A DNA stretch of 64,000 bases, taken from the NCBI GenBank assembly GCA_041504365.1, contig CP167917.1:4154001-4218000 (forward strand), read 5' to 3'. Made by a program: the position numbers and the translations under genes. Source of the DNA: Dryocola sp. LX212 (lineage in GTDB: Bacteria; Pseudomonadota; Gammaproteobacteria; Enterobacterales; Enterobacteriaceae). The notes below the pieces were generated by a model, which saw nothing but the letters and a program-made list of their open reading frames with translations, was not told where the DNA came from and did not search any database. This document shows positions 10,337 to 22,385 of this stretch, piece after piece; the stretch's first letter is position 1; each line of letters starts with the position of its first letter.

Positions 10337-12127
10337 GTGCAAACCTTTCAAGCCGATCTCGCCATTATTGGCGCTGGCGGAGCGGGATTACGAGCGGCCA
10401 TTGCCGCAGCTCAGGCCAATCCACAGGCTAAAATCGCTCTGATTTCCAAAGTCTATCCGATGCGTAGCCATACCGTGGCCGCAGAAGGTGGTTCCGCTGC
10501 CGTCGCGCAGGATCACGACAGCTTCGAGTACCATTTCCATGACACCGTGGCGGGCGGCGACTGGCTGTGCGAGCAGGACGTCGTGGATTACTTCGTACAC
10601 CACTGCCCGACGGAGATGACCCAGCTTGAACAGTGGGGCTGCCCGTGGAGCCGTCGCCCGGACGGGTCGGTGAACGTGCGCCGTTTTGGCGGCATGAAGA
10701 TTGAGCGCACCTGGTTTGCCGCAGATAAAACCGGCTTCCACATGCTGCACACCCTGTTCCAGACCTCTTTGCAGTTCCCGCAGATTCAGCGCTTCGACGA
10801 GCACTTCGTCCTCGATATTCTGGTTGACGATGGCCAGGCGCGCGGCCTGGTCGCAATGAATATGATGGAAGGTTCGCTGGTGCAAATCCGTGCCAATGCC
10901 GTGGTGATGGCAACGGGCGGCGCGGGCCGCGTTTATCGCTATAACACCAACGGCGGCATCGTTACCGGTGACGGCATGGGTATGGCGCTGAGCCACGGTG
11001 TCCCCCTTCGCGATATGGAGTTCGTTCAGTACCACCCAACCGGCCTGCCGGGCTCCGGCATTCTGATGACGGAAGGCTGCCGCGGTGAAGGCGGCATTCT
11101 GGTCAACAAAGACGGCTACCGCTATTTGCAAGATTACGGTATGGGGCCAGAAACCCCTCTCGGCGAGCCGAAGAACAAATATATGGAGCTGGGTCCACGT
11201 GACAAGGTCTCCCAGGCCTTCTGGCACGAATGGCGCGCTGGCCGCACCGTCCCGACGCCGCGTGGCGATGTGGTTTATCTCGACCTGCGCCATCTGGGCG
11301 AGAAAAAACTCCTCGAGCGCCTGCCGTTTATCTGCGAGCTGGCGAAAGCCTATGTAGGCGTGGATCCGGTGAAAGAGCCGATTCCAGTGCGCCCAACCGC
11401 GCACTACACGATGGGCGGTATCGAAACCGACACAAAATGCGAAACCCGCATCAAAGGGCTGTTCGCAGTAGGCGAATGCTCATCCGTGGGTCTGCACGGC
11501 GCGAACCGCTTAGGCTCCAACTCCCTTGCCGAACTGGTGGTCTTTGGCCGCATGGCGGGTGAACAGGCGATGCAGCGTGCAGGCGAAGCACAGCCTGCCA
11601 ACGATGCGGCGCTTACCGCCCAGGCAGCGGATGTCGAAAGCCGGCTGAAGAAGCTGGTGAACCAGGAAGGCAGTGAAAACTGGTCGAAGATTCGCGACGA
11701 AATGGGCCTGTCGATGGAAGAAGGCTGCGGTATCTACCGCACGCCAGAGCTGATGCAAAAAACTATCGACAAGCTGGCGGAACTCCAGGAACGCTTCAAG
11801 CGCGTGCGCATTACCGACAGCTCCAGCGTGTTTAATACCGATCTGCTCTACACCATCGAGCTGGGACACGGTCTGAGCGTCGCGGAGTGTATGGCGCACT
11901 CGGCAATGGCACGTAAAGAGTCTCGCGGGGCGCACCAGCGTCTGGACGAAGGCTGCACCGAGCGTGACGACGTTAATTTCCTGAAACACACCCTCGCCTT
12001 CCGCGATGCGGATGGCACCACGCGTCTGGATTACAGCGACGTGAAAATCACCACCCTGCCACCGGCAAAACGCGTCTACGGTGCGGAAGCAGAAGCAGCC
12101 GACAAGAAGGAGGCGACGAATGGCTGA
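10337..12127 (+). CDS. frdA: Fumarate reductase flavoprotein subunit
   Basis: Catalytic subunit of the anaerobic menaquinol:fumarate reductase complex on the cytoplasmic face of the inner membrane. 596 residues from a GTG start after GGAGGAAT. The Rossmann motif [12 protein letters not shown] lies at residues 10-21. His45 in [10 protein letters not shown] is the expected covalent FAD attachment point. The active-site region with [20 protein letters not shown] and the GLFAVGECS...[12 protein letters not shown] signature are intact. It overlaps frdB by 8 bases and starts the four-gene frd operon. Confidence 0.98.
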   Translation: MQTFQADLAIIGAGGAGLRAAIAAAQANPQAKIALISKVYPMRSHTVAAEGGSAAVAQDHDSFEYHFHDTVAGGDWLCEQDVVDYFVHHCPTEMTQLEQWGCPWSRRPDGSVNVRRFGGMKIERTWFAADKTGFHMLHTLFQTSLQFPQIQRFDEHFVLDILVDDGQARGLVAMNMMEGSLVQIRANAVVMATGGAGRVYRYNTNGGIVTGDGMGMALSHGVPLRDMEFVQYHPTGLPGSGILMTEGCRGEGGILVNKDGYRYLQDYGMGPETPLGEPKNKYMELGPRDKVSQAFWHEWRAGRTVPTPRGDVVYLDLRHLGEKKLLERLPFICELAKAYVGVDPVKEPIPVRPTAHYTMGGIETDTKCETRIKGLFAVGECSSVGLHGANRLGSNSLAELVVFGRMAGEQAMQRAGEAQPANDAALTAQAADVESRLKKLVNQEGSENWSKIRDEMGLSMEEGCGIYRTPELMQKTIDKLAELQERFKRVRITDSSSVFNTDLLYTIELGHGLSVAECMAHSAMARKESRGAHQRLDEGCTERDDVNFLKHTLAFRDADGTTRLDYSDVKITTLPPAKRVYGAEAEAADKKEATNG

Positions 12128-12857
12128 AGTGATGAATACCCTGAAGATTGAGATTGTGCGCTACAACCCGGAAACGGATAGCGAGCCGCACAGCGCAGTC
12201 TACGACGTTCCTTACGATGAACAAACCTCGCTGCTGGATGCGCTGGGTTACATCAAGGACAACCTGGCGCCGGACCTCAGCTACCGCTGGTCCTGCCGTA
12301 TGGCGATCTGCGGCTCCTGCGGCATGATGGTTAACCGCGTGCCGAAGCTGGCCTGTAAGACCTTCCTGCGAGAGTACACAAAAGGCATGAAGGTCGAAGC
12401 GCTGGCGAACTTCCCAATCGAGCGCGATCTGGTGGTCGACATGACCCACTTTATCGAAAGCCTGGAGGCGATTAAGCCGTACATCATCGGCAATCCGCGC
12501 ACGCCGGATCGGGGGCCAAACGTCCAGACTCCGGCGCAGATGGCGAAGTACCATCAGTTCTCCGGCTGTATCAACTGCGGCCTGTGCTATGCCGCCTGCC
12601 CGCAGTTTGGCCTCAATCCGGAGTTCATCGGCCCGGCGGCGATCACCCTCGCCCACCGCTACAACCTGGACAACCGCGACCACGGCAAGAAAGAGCGTAT
12701 GGCGCAGTTAAACGGCCAGAACGGCGTCTGGAGCTGCACCTTCGTGGGCTTCTGCTCGGAAGTCTGTCCGAAGCACGTCGACCCGGCAGCCGCCATTCAG
12801 CAGGGCAAAGTCGAAAGCTCGAAAGACTTTTTGATTGCCACCCTGAAACCACGCTAA
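12120..12857 (+). CDS. frdB: Fumarate reductase iron-sulfur subunit
   Basis: Electron-transfer subunit linking the quinol site to FrdA. 245 residues from ATG 12120 ([17 protein letters not shown]), the start that matches E. coli FrdB and overlaps the end of frdA. The 2Fe-2S ligands appear in [13 protein letters not shown]. The 4Fe-4S and 3Fe-4S ligands appear in [16 protein letters not shown] and [13 protein letters not shown]. All cluster cysteines are present. Confidence 0.98.
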   Translation: MAEVMNTLKIEIVRYNPETDSEPHSAVYDVPYDEQTSLLDALGYIKDNLAPDLSYRWSCRMAICGSCGMMVNRVPKLACKTFLREYTKGMKVEALANFPIERDLVVDMTHFIESLEAIKPYIIGNPRTPDRGPNVQTPAQMAKYHQFSGCINCGLCYAACPQFGLNPEFIGPAAITLAHRYNLDNRDHGKKERMAQLNGQNGVWSCTFVGFCSEVCPKHVDPAAAIQQGKVESSKDFLIATLKPR

Positions 12858-12867
12858 GGAGTGCACA

Positions 12868-13263
12868 ATGACCACGAAACGTAAGCCGTATGTTCGCCCC
12901 ATGACACCAACGTGGTGGCAAAAACTGGGCTTCTACCGTTTTTACATGCTGCGTGAAGGCACGGCGGTGCCGACGGTCTGGTTCAGTCTCGTGTTGATTT
13001 ACGGGCTGTTTGCCCTGAAAAGCGGCCCGGACAGCTGGATGGGATTTGTCAGCTTCCTGCAAAACCCCATCGTCGTGATCCTCAACGTCATCACCCTGGC
13101 GGCAGCGCTGCTGCACACCAAAACCTGGTATGAGCTGGCGCCGAAGGCCGCCAACATCATTGTTAAAGATGAAAAAATGGGGCCGGAGCCGGTCATTAAA
13201 GGGCTATGGGCGGTAACTGCGGTTGCCACGGTTGTTATTCTTTTTGTTGCCCTGTTCTGGTAA
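12868..13263 (+). CDS. frdC: Fumarate reductase membrane anchor FrdC
   Basis: 131-residue integral membrane anchor that, with FrdD, binds menaquinol. It begins [19 protein letters not shown] and has three hydrophobic segments (about residues 25-45, 60-85 and 105-130), as in E. coli. It lies 10 bases after frdB with a GGAG ribosome site. Confidence 0.97.
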   Translation: MTTKRKPYVRPMTPTWWQKLGFYRFYMLREGTAVPTVWFSLVLIYGLFALKSGPDSWMGFVSFLQNPIVVILNVITLAAALLHTKTWYELAPKAANIIVKDEKMGPEPVIKGLWAVTAVATVVILFVALFW

Positions 13264-13273
13264 GGAGGACGTT

Positions 13274-13633
13274 ATGATCAATCCCAATCCGAAACGCTCC
13301 GACGAGCCGGTATTCTGGGGGCTATTTGGCGCAGGCGGCATGTGGGGGGCGATAATCGCGCCCGTGATAGTGCTGCTGGTCGGTATTATGCTGCCGCTGG
13401 GTCTGTACCCCGGCGATGCGCTGGGCTATGAACGCGTGCTGGCGTTCTCCCAGAGCATCATCGGCCGCCTGTTCATCTTCCTGATGATAGTGCTGCCGCT
13501 GTGGTGCGGGCTACACCGTATTCACCATGCCATGCACGACCTGAAAATCCATGTGCCGTCCGGCAAATGGGTCTTCTATGGCCTTGCTGCGATTCTGACA
13601 GTTGTGACGCTGATCGGCGTGATTACGCTTTAA
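13274..13633 (+). CDS. frdD: Fumarate reductase membrane anchor FrdD
   Basis: 119-residue anchor subunit with three membrane segments; starts [21 protein letters not shown] at ATG 13274, after a strong AAGGAGG site. The C-terminal codons overlap the sequence corresponding to the ampC promoter of E. coli (see 13602-13629), so the 3' end of frdD probably carries a second function as regulatory DNA. Last gene of the operon; a strong terminator follows. Confidence 0.97.
   Translation: MINPNPKRSDEPVFWGLFGAGGMWGAIIAPVIVLLVGIMLPLGLYPGDALGYERVLAFSQSIIGRLFIFLMIVLPLWCGLHRIHHAMHDLKIHVPSGKWVFYGLAAILTVVTLIGVITL
13602..13629 (+). promoter_or_regulatory. Putative weak ampC promoter inside frdD
   Basis: TTGTGA (13602-13607), 16 bases, TACGCT (13624-13629). 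This aligns base for base with the position of the E. coli ampC promoter (TTGTCA, 16 bases, TACAAT as I recall it), which also lies in the end of frdD. The -10 is poorer than E. coli's and the spacing is the same suboptimal 16, so basal expression should be very low. Confidence 0.6.
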
Positions 13634-13650
13634 GTCACCTACGGCATCAG

Positions 13651-13676
13651 GGCCTGCCTTCGCGCAGGCCTTTTTT
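13651..13676 (+). terminator. frd terminator / probable ampC attenuator
   Basis: GGCCTGC and GCAGGCC form a 7-bp GC-rich stem with a 6-base loop, followed by six T residues. It ends frdABCD and lies between the putative ampC promoter and ampC. In E. coli the equivalent hairpin attenuates ampC transcription. Confidence 0.85.
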
Positions 13677-13701
13677 ATTTTGTTGGAGGCAACGCGTATG
13701 A

Positions 13702-14895
<1,194 letters not shown>

Positions 14896-14907
14896 CGTAC
14901 TGAAATA

Positions 14908-14943
14908 TAGGGTGGATAATGCCTGCGCTTATCCACCCGACAA
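14908..14943. repeat. Short palindromic intergenic repeat
   Basis: AGGGTGGATAATGCCTGCGC followed by TTATCCACCC: arms GGGTGGATAA and TTATCCACCC pair, giving a 10-bp stem after ampC. Same family as the repeats at 8943, 56468 and 63726; may act as the ampC 3' end. Confidence 0.7.
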
Positions 14944-15016
14944 AACTGGCAGCGACAAACCTTTTTTATTCCCAACCAGCATCTACACTTAGCAAAAAGC
15001 TGACAAGGATTAAGCT

Positions 15017-15547
15017 ATGCGCATCTGGCCGATCGTTTCTGCCATCTCAGTGGCCCTATTGGTTGTATCTTGTAGCACCCCCACCCCGCCGCCAAACGTC
15101 ACGGTGGTCAATAATTTCGATGCTAAACGCTATCTCGGGCAGTGGTATGAAATTGCCCGTTTCGACCATAGCTTTGAGCGCGGCCTACAGCAGGTCACGG
15201 CGACTTACAGCCTGATGGACGACGATGGAATACGCGTGGTGAACCGGGGCTTTAATCCTGATCGGCAGAAATGGCAGCAGAGCATTGGTAAAGCGTACTT
15301 TACGGGCAGCCCCGATCGGGCGGCGCTGAAGGTATCGTTCTTTGGCCCGTTCTATGGCGGCTATAACATTATTGCGCTGGATAAAGATTATCGCCACGCG
15401 CTGGTCTGCGGGCCGAACCGCGACTATTTGTGGATACTCTCCCGCACGCCGACCATCACTCCGGAAGTAAAACAGCAGATGCTGGATACCGCGACCCGTC
15501 AGGGCTTCCCGGTCGAGAAGCTCCTGTGGATCCAGCAAAAAGGCTAG
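15017..15547 (+). CDS. blc: Outer-membrane lipocalin Blc
   Basis: Bacterial lipocalin that binds lysophospholipids, anchored in the outer membrane. 176 residues with a lipoprotein signal and lipobox LVVSC (Cys about residue 18). The lipocalin motif is [16 protein letters not shown] and a second conserved stretch is [18 protein letters not shown]. It starts with [11 protein letters not shown]. Convergent with sugE, the two stop codons overlapping by four bases. In E. coli blc lies in the same ampC-blc-sugE order. Confidence 0.96.
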   Translation: MRIWPIVSAISVALLVVSCSTPTPPPNVTVVNNFDAKRYLGQWYEIARFDHSFERGLQQVTATYSLMDDDGIRVVNRGFNPDRQKWQQSIGKAYFTGSPDRAALKVSFFGPFYGGYNIIALDKDYRHALVCGPNRDYLWILSRTPTITPEVKQQMLDTATRQGFPVEKLLWIQQKG

Positions 15548-15861
15548 TGGGTGCTGAGCTTCAGGCCGATGATGCCGATGACGATCATAGCCAGGCTCGC
15601 GATGCGGGCCGGGCTTGCCGATTCACCTAACAGCAGAATCCCCGTGGTGGCCGCCCCAACGGCACCGATACCCGTCCACACCGCGTAGGCCGTTCCCGTC
15701 GGCAGCGTTTTCATCGCCCATGACAGCAGCGCCATGCTCAGGACCATCGCCACAATGGTGATCACACTTGGCCACAGGCGGCTAAAGCCATGGGTATATT
15801 TCAGGCCGACGGCCCAGACCACTTCCAGAAGACCAGCAATAAACAGAACAAACCAGGACAT
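15544..15861 (-). CDS. gdx: Guanidinium exporter (SMR family)
   Basis: Small multidrug-resistance family transporter, formerly SugE, that exports guanidinium in exchange for protons. 105 residues from ATG 15861 ([20 protein letters not shown]), four membrane helices, with the conserved Glu of helix 1 (GLLEVVWA) that binds substrate. I chose this start by homology and because an AAGGAG site precedes it; the longer frame to 15924 would cover the riboswitch. The upstream guanidine-II riboswitch directly supports guanidinium as the substrate. Confidence 0.95.
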   Translation of the reverse strand: MSWFVLFIAGLLEVVWAVGLKYTHGFSRLWPSVITIVAMVLSMALLSWAMKTLPTGTAYAVWTGIGAVGAATTGILLLGESASPARIASLAMIVIGIIGLKLSTH

Positions 15862-15877
15862 AACCGCTCCTTGTGAA

Positions 15878-15922
15878 GGGGTCGTCCCCGAAATAAGAAG
15901 AAGCGCAGGCGGGTCGTCCCGC
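15878..15922 (-). ncRNA. Guanidine-II (mini-ykkC) riboswitch
   Basis: On the minus strand two short hairpins stand in tandem: GCGGG-ACGA-CCCGC (15909-15922) and GGGG-ACGA-CCCC (15878-15889). Paired GC stems with identical ACGA loops are the hallmark of the guanidine-II class. The second hairpin ends about eight bases before the AAGGAG ribosome site of gdx, so guanidine binding should expose the ribosome site and activate translation. Confidence 0.93.
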
Positions 15923-16149
15923 AAGGCCGATGCGAAGAGAACAGTTTAGCACCCGGCTCGGACAAGGAAAATCCCGCAGAGCTTCTCTCTTTTGAAAGAA
16001 GCGATGCCCCCTCAGCCCTTGCTAAGCCTGGAATTAGCTCACGATCGTCACGCAGTTCCGCACTTCAACGGACGGAGAGTACTCCTATGATTAAGCGTTC
16101 CTCTCCGTCCCTGTAAAGGCTGCAATAATGAACGTCGTGAAGCTTAACT

Positions 16150-16746
16150 ATGCTTAAAATATTATTGATCGATCGCTGTATTTATAGCCGCCAGGGAATA
16201 AAAGAATTAATGAATAGAGATAATATATTCTGCATTGCCGAAACCGATAATTTACTGCAGGCACGGGAGAAAATAATAGAGTGGCAGCCGAATATGGTGA
16301 TAGCCGACTTCTCTGGCTTTTCAGGGATGCTGCACAGCATTCAGCAGCTCTCCGCTATCTATTCCGCCTGCGGGAAGTCAACGCGCCTGATGGTCATGCA
16401 AAGCGGCGAGCATCAGCAGATTGAGCACTATTGTCGACAATGGGGTACGGCGGAAGTCGTCAGTAAATCCATCCCACTGAGTGAGCTACGGGAGTTAACA
16501 GGGCGAATTATTCATTCGCGCCCACCCTTCAGATTTCGCCAGAATAGCATTGCGCCACTGCTGACGTTACGAGAGGAAAGAATTTTAAAATTATGGTCGG
16601 AGGCGGTGAGTAATGAGATGATTGCCCGTGTTATGGGCATAAGCACAAAAACAGTTTATTCCTACAAACGGAATATAAGGATGAAGCTTGGGGCGGATAA
16701 CCGATTTTCTTTATTTATATCGCCGCCGTTAACAGCAGTAGAATAG
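16150..16746 (+). CDS. ecnR: LuxR-type regulator EcnR
   Basis: Response-regulator-like transcription factor of 198 residues. The N-terminal half looks like a degenerate receiver domain (MLKILLIDRCIYSRQGIKEL...NMVIADFSGF, with the Asp in a DFSG context). The C terminus is a LuxR HTH (LTLREERILKLWSEAVSNEM...STKTVYSYKRNIRMKLGA). It lies between gdx and the entericidin genes, the position of ecnR in Citrobacter freundii, where it regulates ecnB; E. coli lacks it. A 10-bp inverted repeat lies in its 5' region (16070-16110). Confidence 0.85.
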   Translation: MLKILLIDRCIYSRQGIKELMNRDNIFCIAETDNLLQAREKIIEWQPNMVIADFSGFSGMLHSIQQLSAIYSACGKSTRLMVMQSGEHQQIEHYCRQWGTAEVVSKSIPLSELRELTGRIIHSRPPFRFRQNSIAPLLTLREERILKLWSEAVSNEMIARVMGISTKTVYSYKRNIRMKLGADNRFSLFISPPLTAVE

Positions 16747-16783
16747 CGGTACGGCAAAGACTGCCGTACCGTAACGACACAAG

Positions 16784-16930
16784 TTAGTCCTGCGCTTTCG
16801 TTGCCGCGCCAGAAATCGCGTTACCGCCATCCTGAATATCTTCACCAACGCCGCGCGTGGTATTACAAGCGGTCAGTAATGACGACAGCACCACAAGTGA
16901 AAAGAACGCTGCAATAGTTTTCTTAAGCAT
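16784..16930 (-). CDS. ecnB: Entericidin B lipoprotein
   Basis: 48-residue lipoprotein: [20 protein letters not shown] then the lipobox cysteine in [17 protein letters not shown]. It nearly matches E. coli EcnB, the bacteriolytic partner of the entericidin pair. It is preceded on its strand by AAGGAAAAAGGTC. Its own promoter region (about 100 bases) separates it from ecnA. In E. coli ecnB is sigma-S dependent and osmoregulated; nothing here contradicts this. Confidence 0.93.
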   Translation of the reverse strand: MLKKTIAAFFSLVVLSSLLTACNTTRGVGEDIQDGGNAISGAATKAQD

Positions 16931-17034
16931 GACCTTTTTCCTTTTTTGCCGATGTGATTGTGTATAGCCACTTAATCATAGCCAAAAAATGGAAAGCTGA
17001 GGTCAATCCTGAGGTTTTTTAGGAGTTTTGGAAG

Positions 17035-17169
17035 TTATTTGTTCGCCGCGCGCTCGATGGAGCCACCGAGGTGCTGCAGATCTTCGCCGAAGCCGCGCGT
17101 GGTATTACAACCGCTCAGAAACGACGCCAGGAATGCGATAAAAAGGAAACACTTAAGCTTAGAATTCAT
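17035..17169 (-). CDS. ecnA: Entericidin A lipoprotein
   Basis: 44-residue lipoprotein: MNSKLKCFLFIAFLASFLSG followed by the lipobox Cys in GCNTTRGFGEDLQHLGG. This is the antidote partner of EcnB; the two share the CNTTRGxGED core, showing their common origin. Preceded by GAAGGCAGGGAAG as ribosome site. Confidence 0.92.
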   Translation of the reverse strand: MNSKLKCFLFIAFLASFLSGCNTTRGFGEDLQHLGGSIERAANK

Positions 17170-17230
17170 CTTCCCTGCCTTCAGCTAGCTGCGGCGCAGC
17201 CTACAAAGCCACGCCGCGATCACGCGTGAA

Positions 17231-17797
17231 TTACTTAACGCGAGAGACGTATTCGCCAGTACGAGTATCAACTTTGATGACTTCGCCGATCTGTACGAAC
17301 AATGGCACTTTAACCACGGCGCCGGTAGTCAGCTTAGCTGGTTTACCGCCGGTACCTGCGGTGTCGCCTTTCAGGCCTGGATCGGTTTCAACGATTTCCA
17401 GCTCAACGAAGTTTGGTGGCTGAACGGCGATTGGACGGCCGTTCCACAGGGTAACGATACATTCCGCCTGGTCCAGCATCCATTTCGCGTTATCGCCGAT
17501 AGCCTTCTCGTCCGCAGCCAGCTGCTCGAAGGTTTCGTTGTTCATGAAGTGGTAGAACTCACCGTCGTTGTACAGGTAAGTCAGGTTCATATCGATAACG
17601 TCTGCGCCTTCGGCGGAGTCGGTAGATTTGAAGGTTTTCTCAACGCGGGTACCGGTCAGCAGGCGGCGCATTTTCACGCGGGCAAATGCCTGGCCTTTAC
17701 CTGGTTTCACGAACTCGCTGGATTCAACAGCGTAAGGTTCGCCTTCGAACATGATTTTAAGACCGGCACGGAAATCGTTGCTAGAATAAGTCGCCAT
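17231..17797 (-). CDS. efp: Elongation factor P
   Basis: Translation factor that relieves ribosome stalling at consecutive prolines. 188 residues from ATG 17797 ([20 protein letters not shown]); the long upstream frame to 18025 is an artefact. Lys34 in KPGKGQAF is the residue that EpmA/EpmB modify. Three beta-barrel domains are expected, ending [13 protein letters not shown]. Divergent from epmB with about 40 bases between starts, so enzyme and substrate share a promoter region. Confidence 0.97.
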   Translation of the reverse strand: MATYSSNDFRAGLKIMFEGEPYAVESSEFVKPGKGQAFARVKMRRLLTGTRVEKTFKSTDSAEGADVIDMNLTYLYNDGEFYHFMNNETFEQLAADEKAIGDNAKWMLDQAECIVTLWNGRPIAVQPPNFVELEIVETDPGLKGDTAGTGGKPAKLTTGAVVKVPLFVQIGEVIKVDTRTGEYVSRVK

Positions 17798-17837
17798 AAG
17801 GCCCTCTGAAATTGTTAATTGGTAGCTTAGCCAAAAA

Positions 17838-18866
17838 ATGGCACACATTGTAACCCTAAATCCCCCTCGCAGAGAAGATTGGTTAACGCAACTTGCCGAT
17901 GTTATAACCGATCCTGATGAACTGCTGCACATTTTAAATGTAGATGCCGACGAAGCGCTATTGGCAGGCCGTGACGCACGTCGACTTTTCGCCCTTCGCG
18001 TCCCGCGCGCCTTCGTGGCCCGCATGGAAAAAGGAAATCCGCACGATCCGCTGCTGCGCCAGGTATTAACCGCTCAGGAAGAGTTCGTTGCCGCCCCTGG
18101 ATTCAGCACCGACCCGCTCGAAGAGCAGCACAGCGTGGTGCCCGGCCTGCTGCATAAATACCGCAACCGCGCTCTGCTTCTGGTAAAAGGCGGCTGCGCC
18201 GTTAACTGCCGTTATTGCTTCCGTCGCCACTTCCCGTATGCCGACAATCAGGGCAATAAGCGCAACTGGCAGACCGCACTGGCGTATATCAGCGAACACC
18301 CGGAGCTGGACGAAATTATTTTCTCCGGCGGCGATCCGCTGATGGCCAAAGATCACGAGCTGGACTGGCTGCTGAGCGAACTGGAAGCCATCCCGCATAT
18401 TAAGCGCCTGCGCATTCACAGCCGGCTGCCCATCGTTATCCCGGCTCGTATTACCGAAACGCTGGTGGCTCGTATTGCCCGCTCACACCTTCAGGTGCTG
18501 CTGGTGAACCACATTAACCACGCTCAGGAGATTGGCGAGGAGTTTCGTGAAGCGATGACAAGCCTGCGTAAGGTGGGCGTCACGCTGCTTAATCAGAGCG
18601 TGCTGCTGCGGGGCGTGAACGACAGCGCCGTGACGCTGGCAGAGCTGAGCAATGCGCTGTTTGATGCGGACGTAATGCCTTATTACCTGCACGTGCTGGA
18701 TAAGGTCCAGGGCGCGGCACATTTCATGGTCAGTGACGACCAGGCAAGAAAGATTATGCGTGAACTGCTGACGCTGGTTTCGGGCTATATGGTGCCGAAA
18801 CTGGCCCGTGAGATTGGCGGAGAACCGAGTAAGACGCCGCTGGATTTGCAGCTGCGGCAGAGCTGA
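17838..18866 (+). CDS. epmB: EF-P-(R)-beta-lysylation protein EpmB (lysine 2,3-aminomutase type)
   Basis: Radical-SAM, PLP-dependent enzyme that converts (S)-alpha-lysine to (R)-beta-lysine for EF-P modification. 342 residues beginning [20 protein letters not shown]. The cluster-binding motif is [15 protein letters not shown] (about residues 120-134), followed by [17 protein letters not shown]-binding Lys is expected near the C terminus ([12 protein letters not shown]). Shorter than clostridial aminomutases, as usual for EpmB. Confidence 0.96.
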   Translation: MAHIVTLNPPRREDWLTQLADVITDPDELLHILNVDADEALLAGRDARRLFALRVPRAFVARMEKGNPHDPLLRQVLTAQEEFVAAPGFSTDPLEEQHSVVPGLLHKYRNRALLLVKGGCAVNCRYCFRRHFPYADNQGNKRNWQTALAYISEHPELDEIIFSGGDPLMAKDHELDWLLSELEAIPHIKRLRIHSRLPIVIPARITETLVARIARSHLQVLLVNHINHAQEIGEEFREAMTSLRKVGVTLLNQSVLLRGVNDSAVTLAELSNALFDADVMPYYLHVLDKVQGAAHFMVSDDQARKIMRELLTLVSGYMVPKLAREIGGEPSKTPLDLQLRQS

Positions 18867-18870
18867 TTTC

Positions 18871-18914
18871 CCCTCACCCCAGCCCTCTCCCCAAAGGGTC
18901 GAGGGAGAAAACAA
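18871..18914. repeat. Dispersed CCCTCACCCC-type palindromic repeat, partial
   Basis: CCCTCACCCCAGCCCTCTCC at 18871-18890, then CCAAAGGGTCGAGGGAG, an imperfect palindrome just after the epmB stop. It has the same left arm as the element inside dsbD (26081-26173). Confidence 0.7.
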
Positions 18915-18936
18915 CCGGGATAAGGGCAAAATCACA

Positions 18937-19293
18937 TCAGTTCGGGCACTTATACACCTGCCCGTTTATGACGCTTGCGGTCGGCGCGAAGCTCGACAGC
19001 AGATTCTGGCTTGGGCTGCTGACGCCATAAATCACGTTACCGCCCATTGCGGCCGCATTGTTACGCAGGGCATTTGCCGCGCCGCGCATCGAGCCGCCTT
19101 CTTCGCCGTGCTGACCAGATAACCAGTTGCTCTGCTCACCGCTGGCGCTGCCTAACAGCTGGCAATTGCTGGCCGGCTTCTCTTCAACAAAGCGAACGCT
19201 TTGACCCGCGGCACTCAGCTCGTTATTGCTGGTACTGCATCCCGCCAGCAGCAACGCTGCCACAGCCATTCCTGCTGAAACTTTTATGCGCAT
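18937..19293 (-). CDS. yjeI: DUF4156 lipoprotein YjeI
   Basis: Small outer-membrane lipoprotein of unknown function, 118 residues from ATG 19293 (MRIKVSAGMAVAALLLAGCS), with lipobox LLAGC. The body contains SNWLSGQHGEEGGSMRGAAN and ends INGQVYKCPN, matching E. coli YjeI closely. Two conserved cysteines outside the lipobox (NCQLLG and YKCPN) may form a disulfide. Confidence 0.92.
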   Translation of the reverse strand: MRIKVSAGMAVAALLLAGCSTSNNELSAAGQSVRFVEEKPASNCQLLGSASGEQSNWLSGQHGEEGGSMRGAANALRNNAAAMGGNVIYGVSSPSQNLLSSFAPTASVINGQVYKCPN

Positions 19294-19376
19294 GTTGTTC
19301 CCCGTAATCAATGCTGTGTTCAATGTAGTCGTGGGCCATTATCACCCGGTATGACCTTATACCAGACTGAGGCCCA

Positions 19377-19416
19377 AAAGAAAAAACCCTCAGCCATTTC
19401 TGACTGAGGGTTCTTT
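19377..19416 (-). terminator. groESL terminator
   Basis: Minus strand: CCCTCAGTCAGAAATGGCTG then AGGG, a 7-bp stem (CCCTCAG / CTGAGGG), followed by TTTTTTCTTTT. It lies 25 bases after the groL stop. Confidence 0.9.
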
Positions 19417-19434
19417 AACACAAGGTGCTTTGGG

Positions 19435-21093
<1,659 letters not shown>

Positions 21094-21119
21094 TTAAATT
21101 CGTTTAATTTGCCTGCGGA

Positions 21120-21523
<404 letters not shown>

Positions 21524-21549
21524 GGGGGAAAACAAAAAAATTATAATTT

Positions 21550-22047
21550 TTAACGATTGTGACGATCGTCGTTATCACGGGAATCATCAAGCTCTTCGAG
21601 ACGCTTTGGGCCATCGTCCTTACGCTGGTACTCACCGTCGAAGGTCTGACCGCCATCCGCACCCGTGCTGAAACCACCGCCGGGCATACGGGAGAAGCGC
21701 AGATGAGGCATCAGCTTCATGGTCAGATGCTTCTGGACCGGCGGTAATAGCAGCAGCAGGCCCAGGAAGTCCGTGAAGAAGCCAGGCAGCAGCAGCAGGA
21801 AGCCGGACAGCACCAGCGAGACGCTCTTAATCATCTCAGCCGCTGGGCTTTCGCCAGCCGCCATCTTTTGCTGCATCTGCAGGAAGGTTTTAAAGCCCTG
21901 GTTGCGCACCAGCGACATACCAATGATGGAGGTAAAGATGACCAGCAGCAGGGTCAGCAGGACGCCAAACACATGAGCGACCTGAATAAATATGGATATC
22001 TCTATATAAACATAGAGAAAAATAGCAATTAACGGTATCCAGCGCAC
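21550..22047 (-). CDS. fxsA: FxsA membrane protein
   Basis: Cytoplasmic membrane protein, named for relieving F-plasmid exclusion of phage T7 when overproduced. 165 residues with three to four hydrophobic helices (MRWIPLIAIFLYVYIEISIF; LLTLLLVIFTSIIG; LVLSGFLLLLPGFFTDFLG) and a charged, disordered C-terminal tail rich in Asp/Arg. Position between groES and aspA is conserved. Confidence 0.93.
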   Translation of the reverse strand: MRWIPLIAIFLYVYIEISIFIQVAHVFGVLLTLLLVIFTSIIGMSLVRNQGFKTFLQMQQKMAAGESPAAEMIKSVSLVLSGFLLLLPGFFTDFLGLLLLLPPVQKHLTMKLMPHLRFSRMPGGGFSTGADGGQTFDGEYQRKDDGPKRLEELDDSRDNDDRHNR

Positions 22048-22182
22048 CGTATTCTCCTGTAATAAAGCAGGCGCACCAGTGCACCTGCGAAAGGGTCAGC
22101 ACCAACGCATTGTTAACAGATGGTGACGCTTTAGCCAAAAATCAATCTAACCACCAGCTTATTTTTCAAGAAATCTTCATCT

Positions 22183-22198
22183 GTTGATCGAAATCACA
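22183..22198 (+). promoter_or_regulatory. Possible CRP site upstream of aspA
   Basis: GTTGATCGAAATCACA fits the CRP dyad with a perfect right half-site (TCACA) and a weak left half. It lies about 190 bases before aspA, whose E. coli counterpart is CRP-activated. No experimental evidence here. Confidence 0.4.
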
Positions 22199-22385
22199 TA
22201 TTAATAATTGTTATATGATGTCGCTTTTAATAAGTGATCCAGATAGCTGCTTTTCGCTATGATCAGCATATCATCACGGCATGGAGACCGATTATGGACA
22301 TATTCTTCGGTCTATTCATCTCACGACCACACATCCTGTGCGTGAAAACGGTACATTTATTGGCGGCTTGAAAAAGAAGGTTCAC

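Noticed and set aside
10388..11404. A 338-codon frame opposite frdA
   Set aside because: Antisense shadow of frdA; no recognisable domain and the frdA reading is certain.
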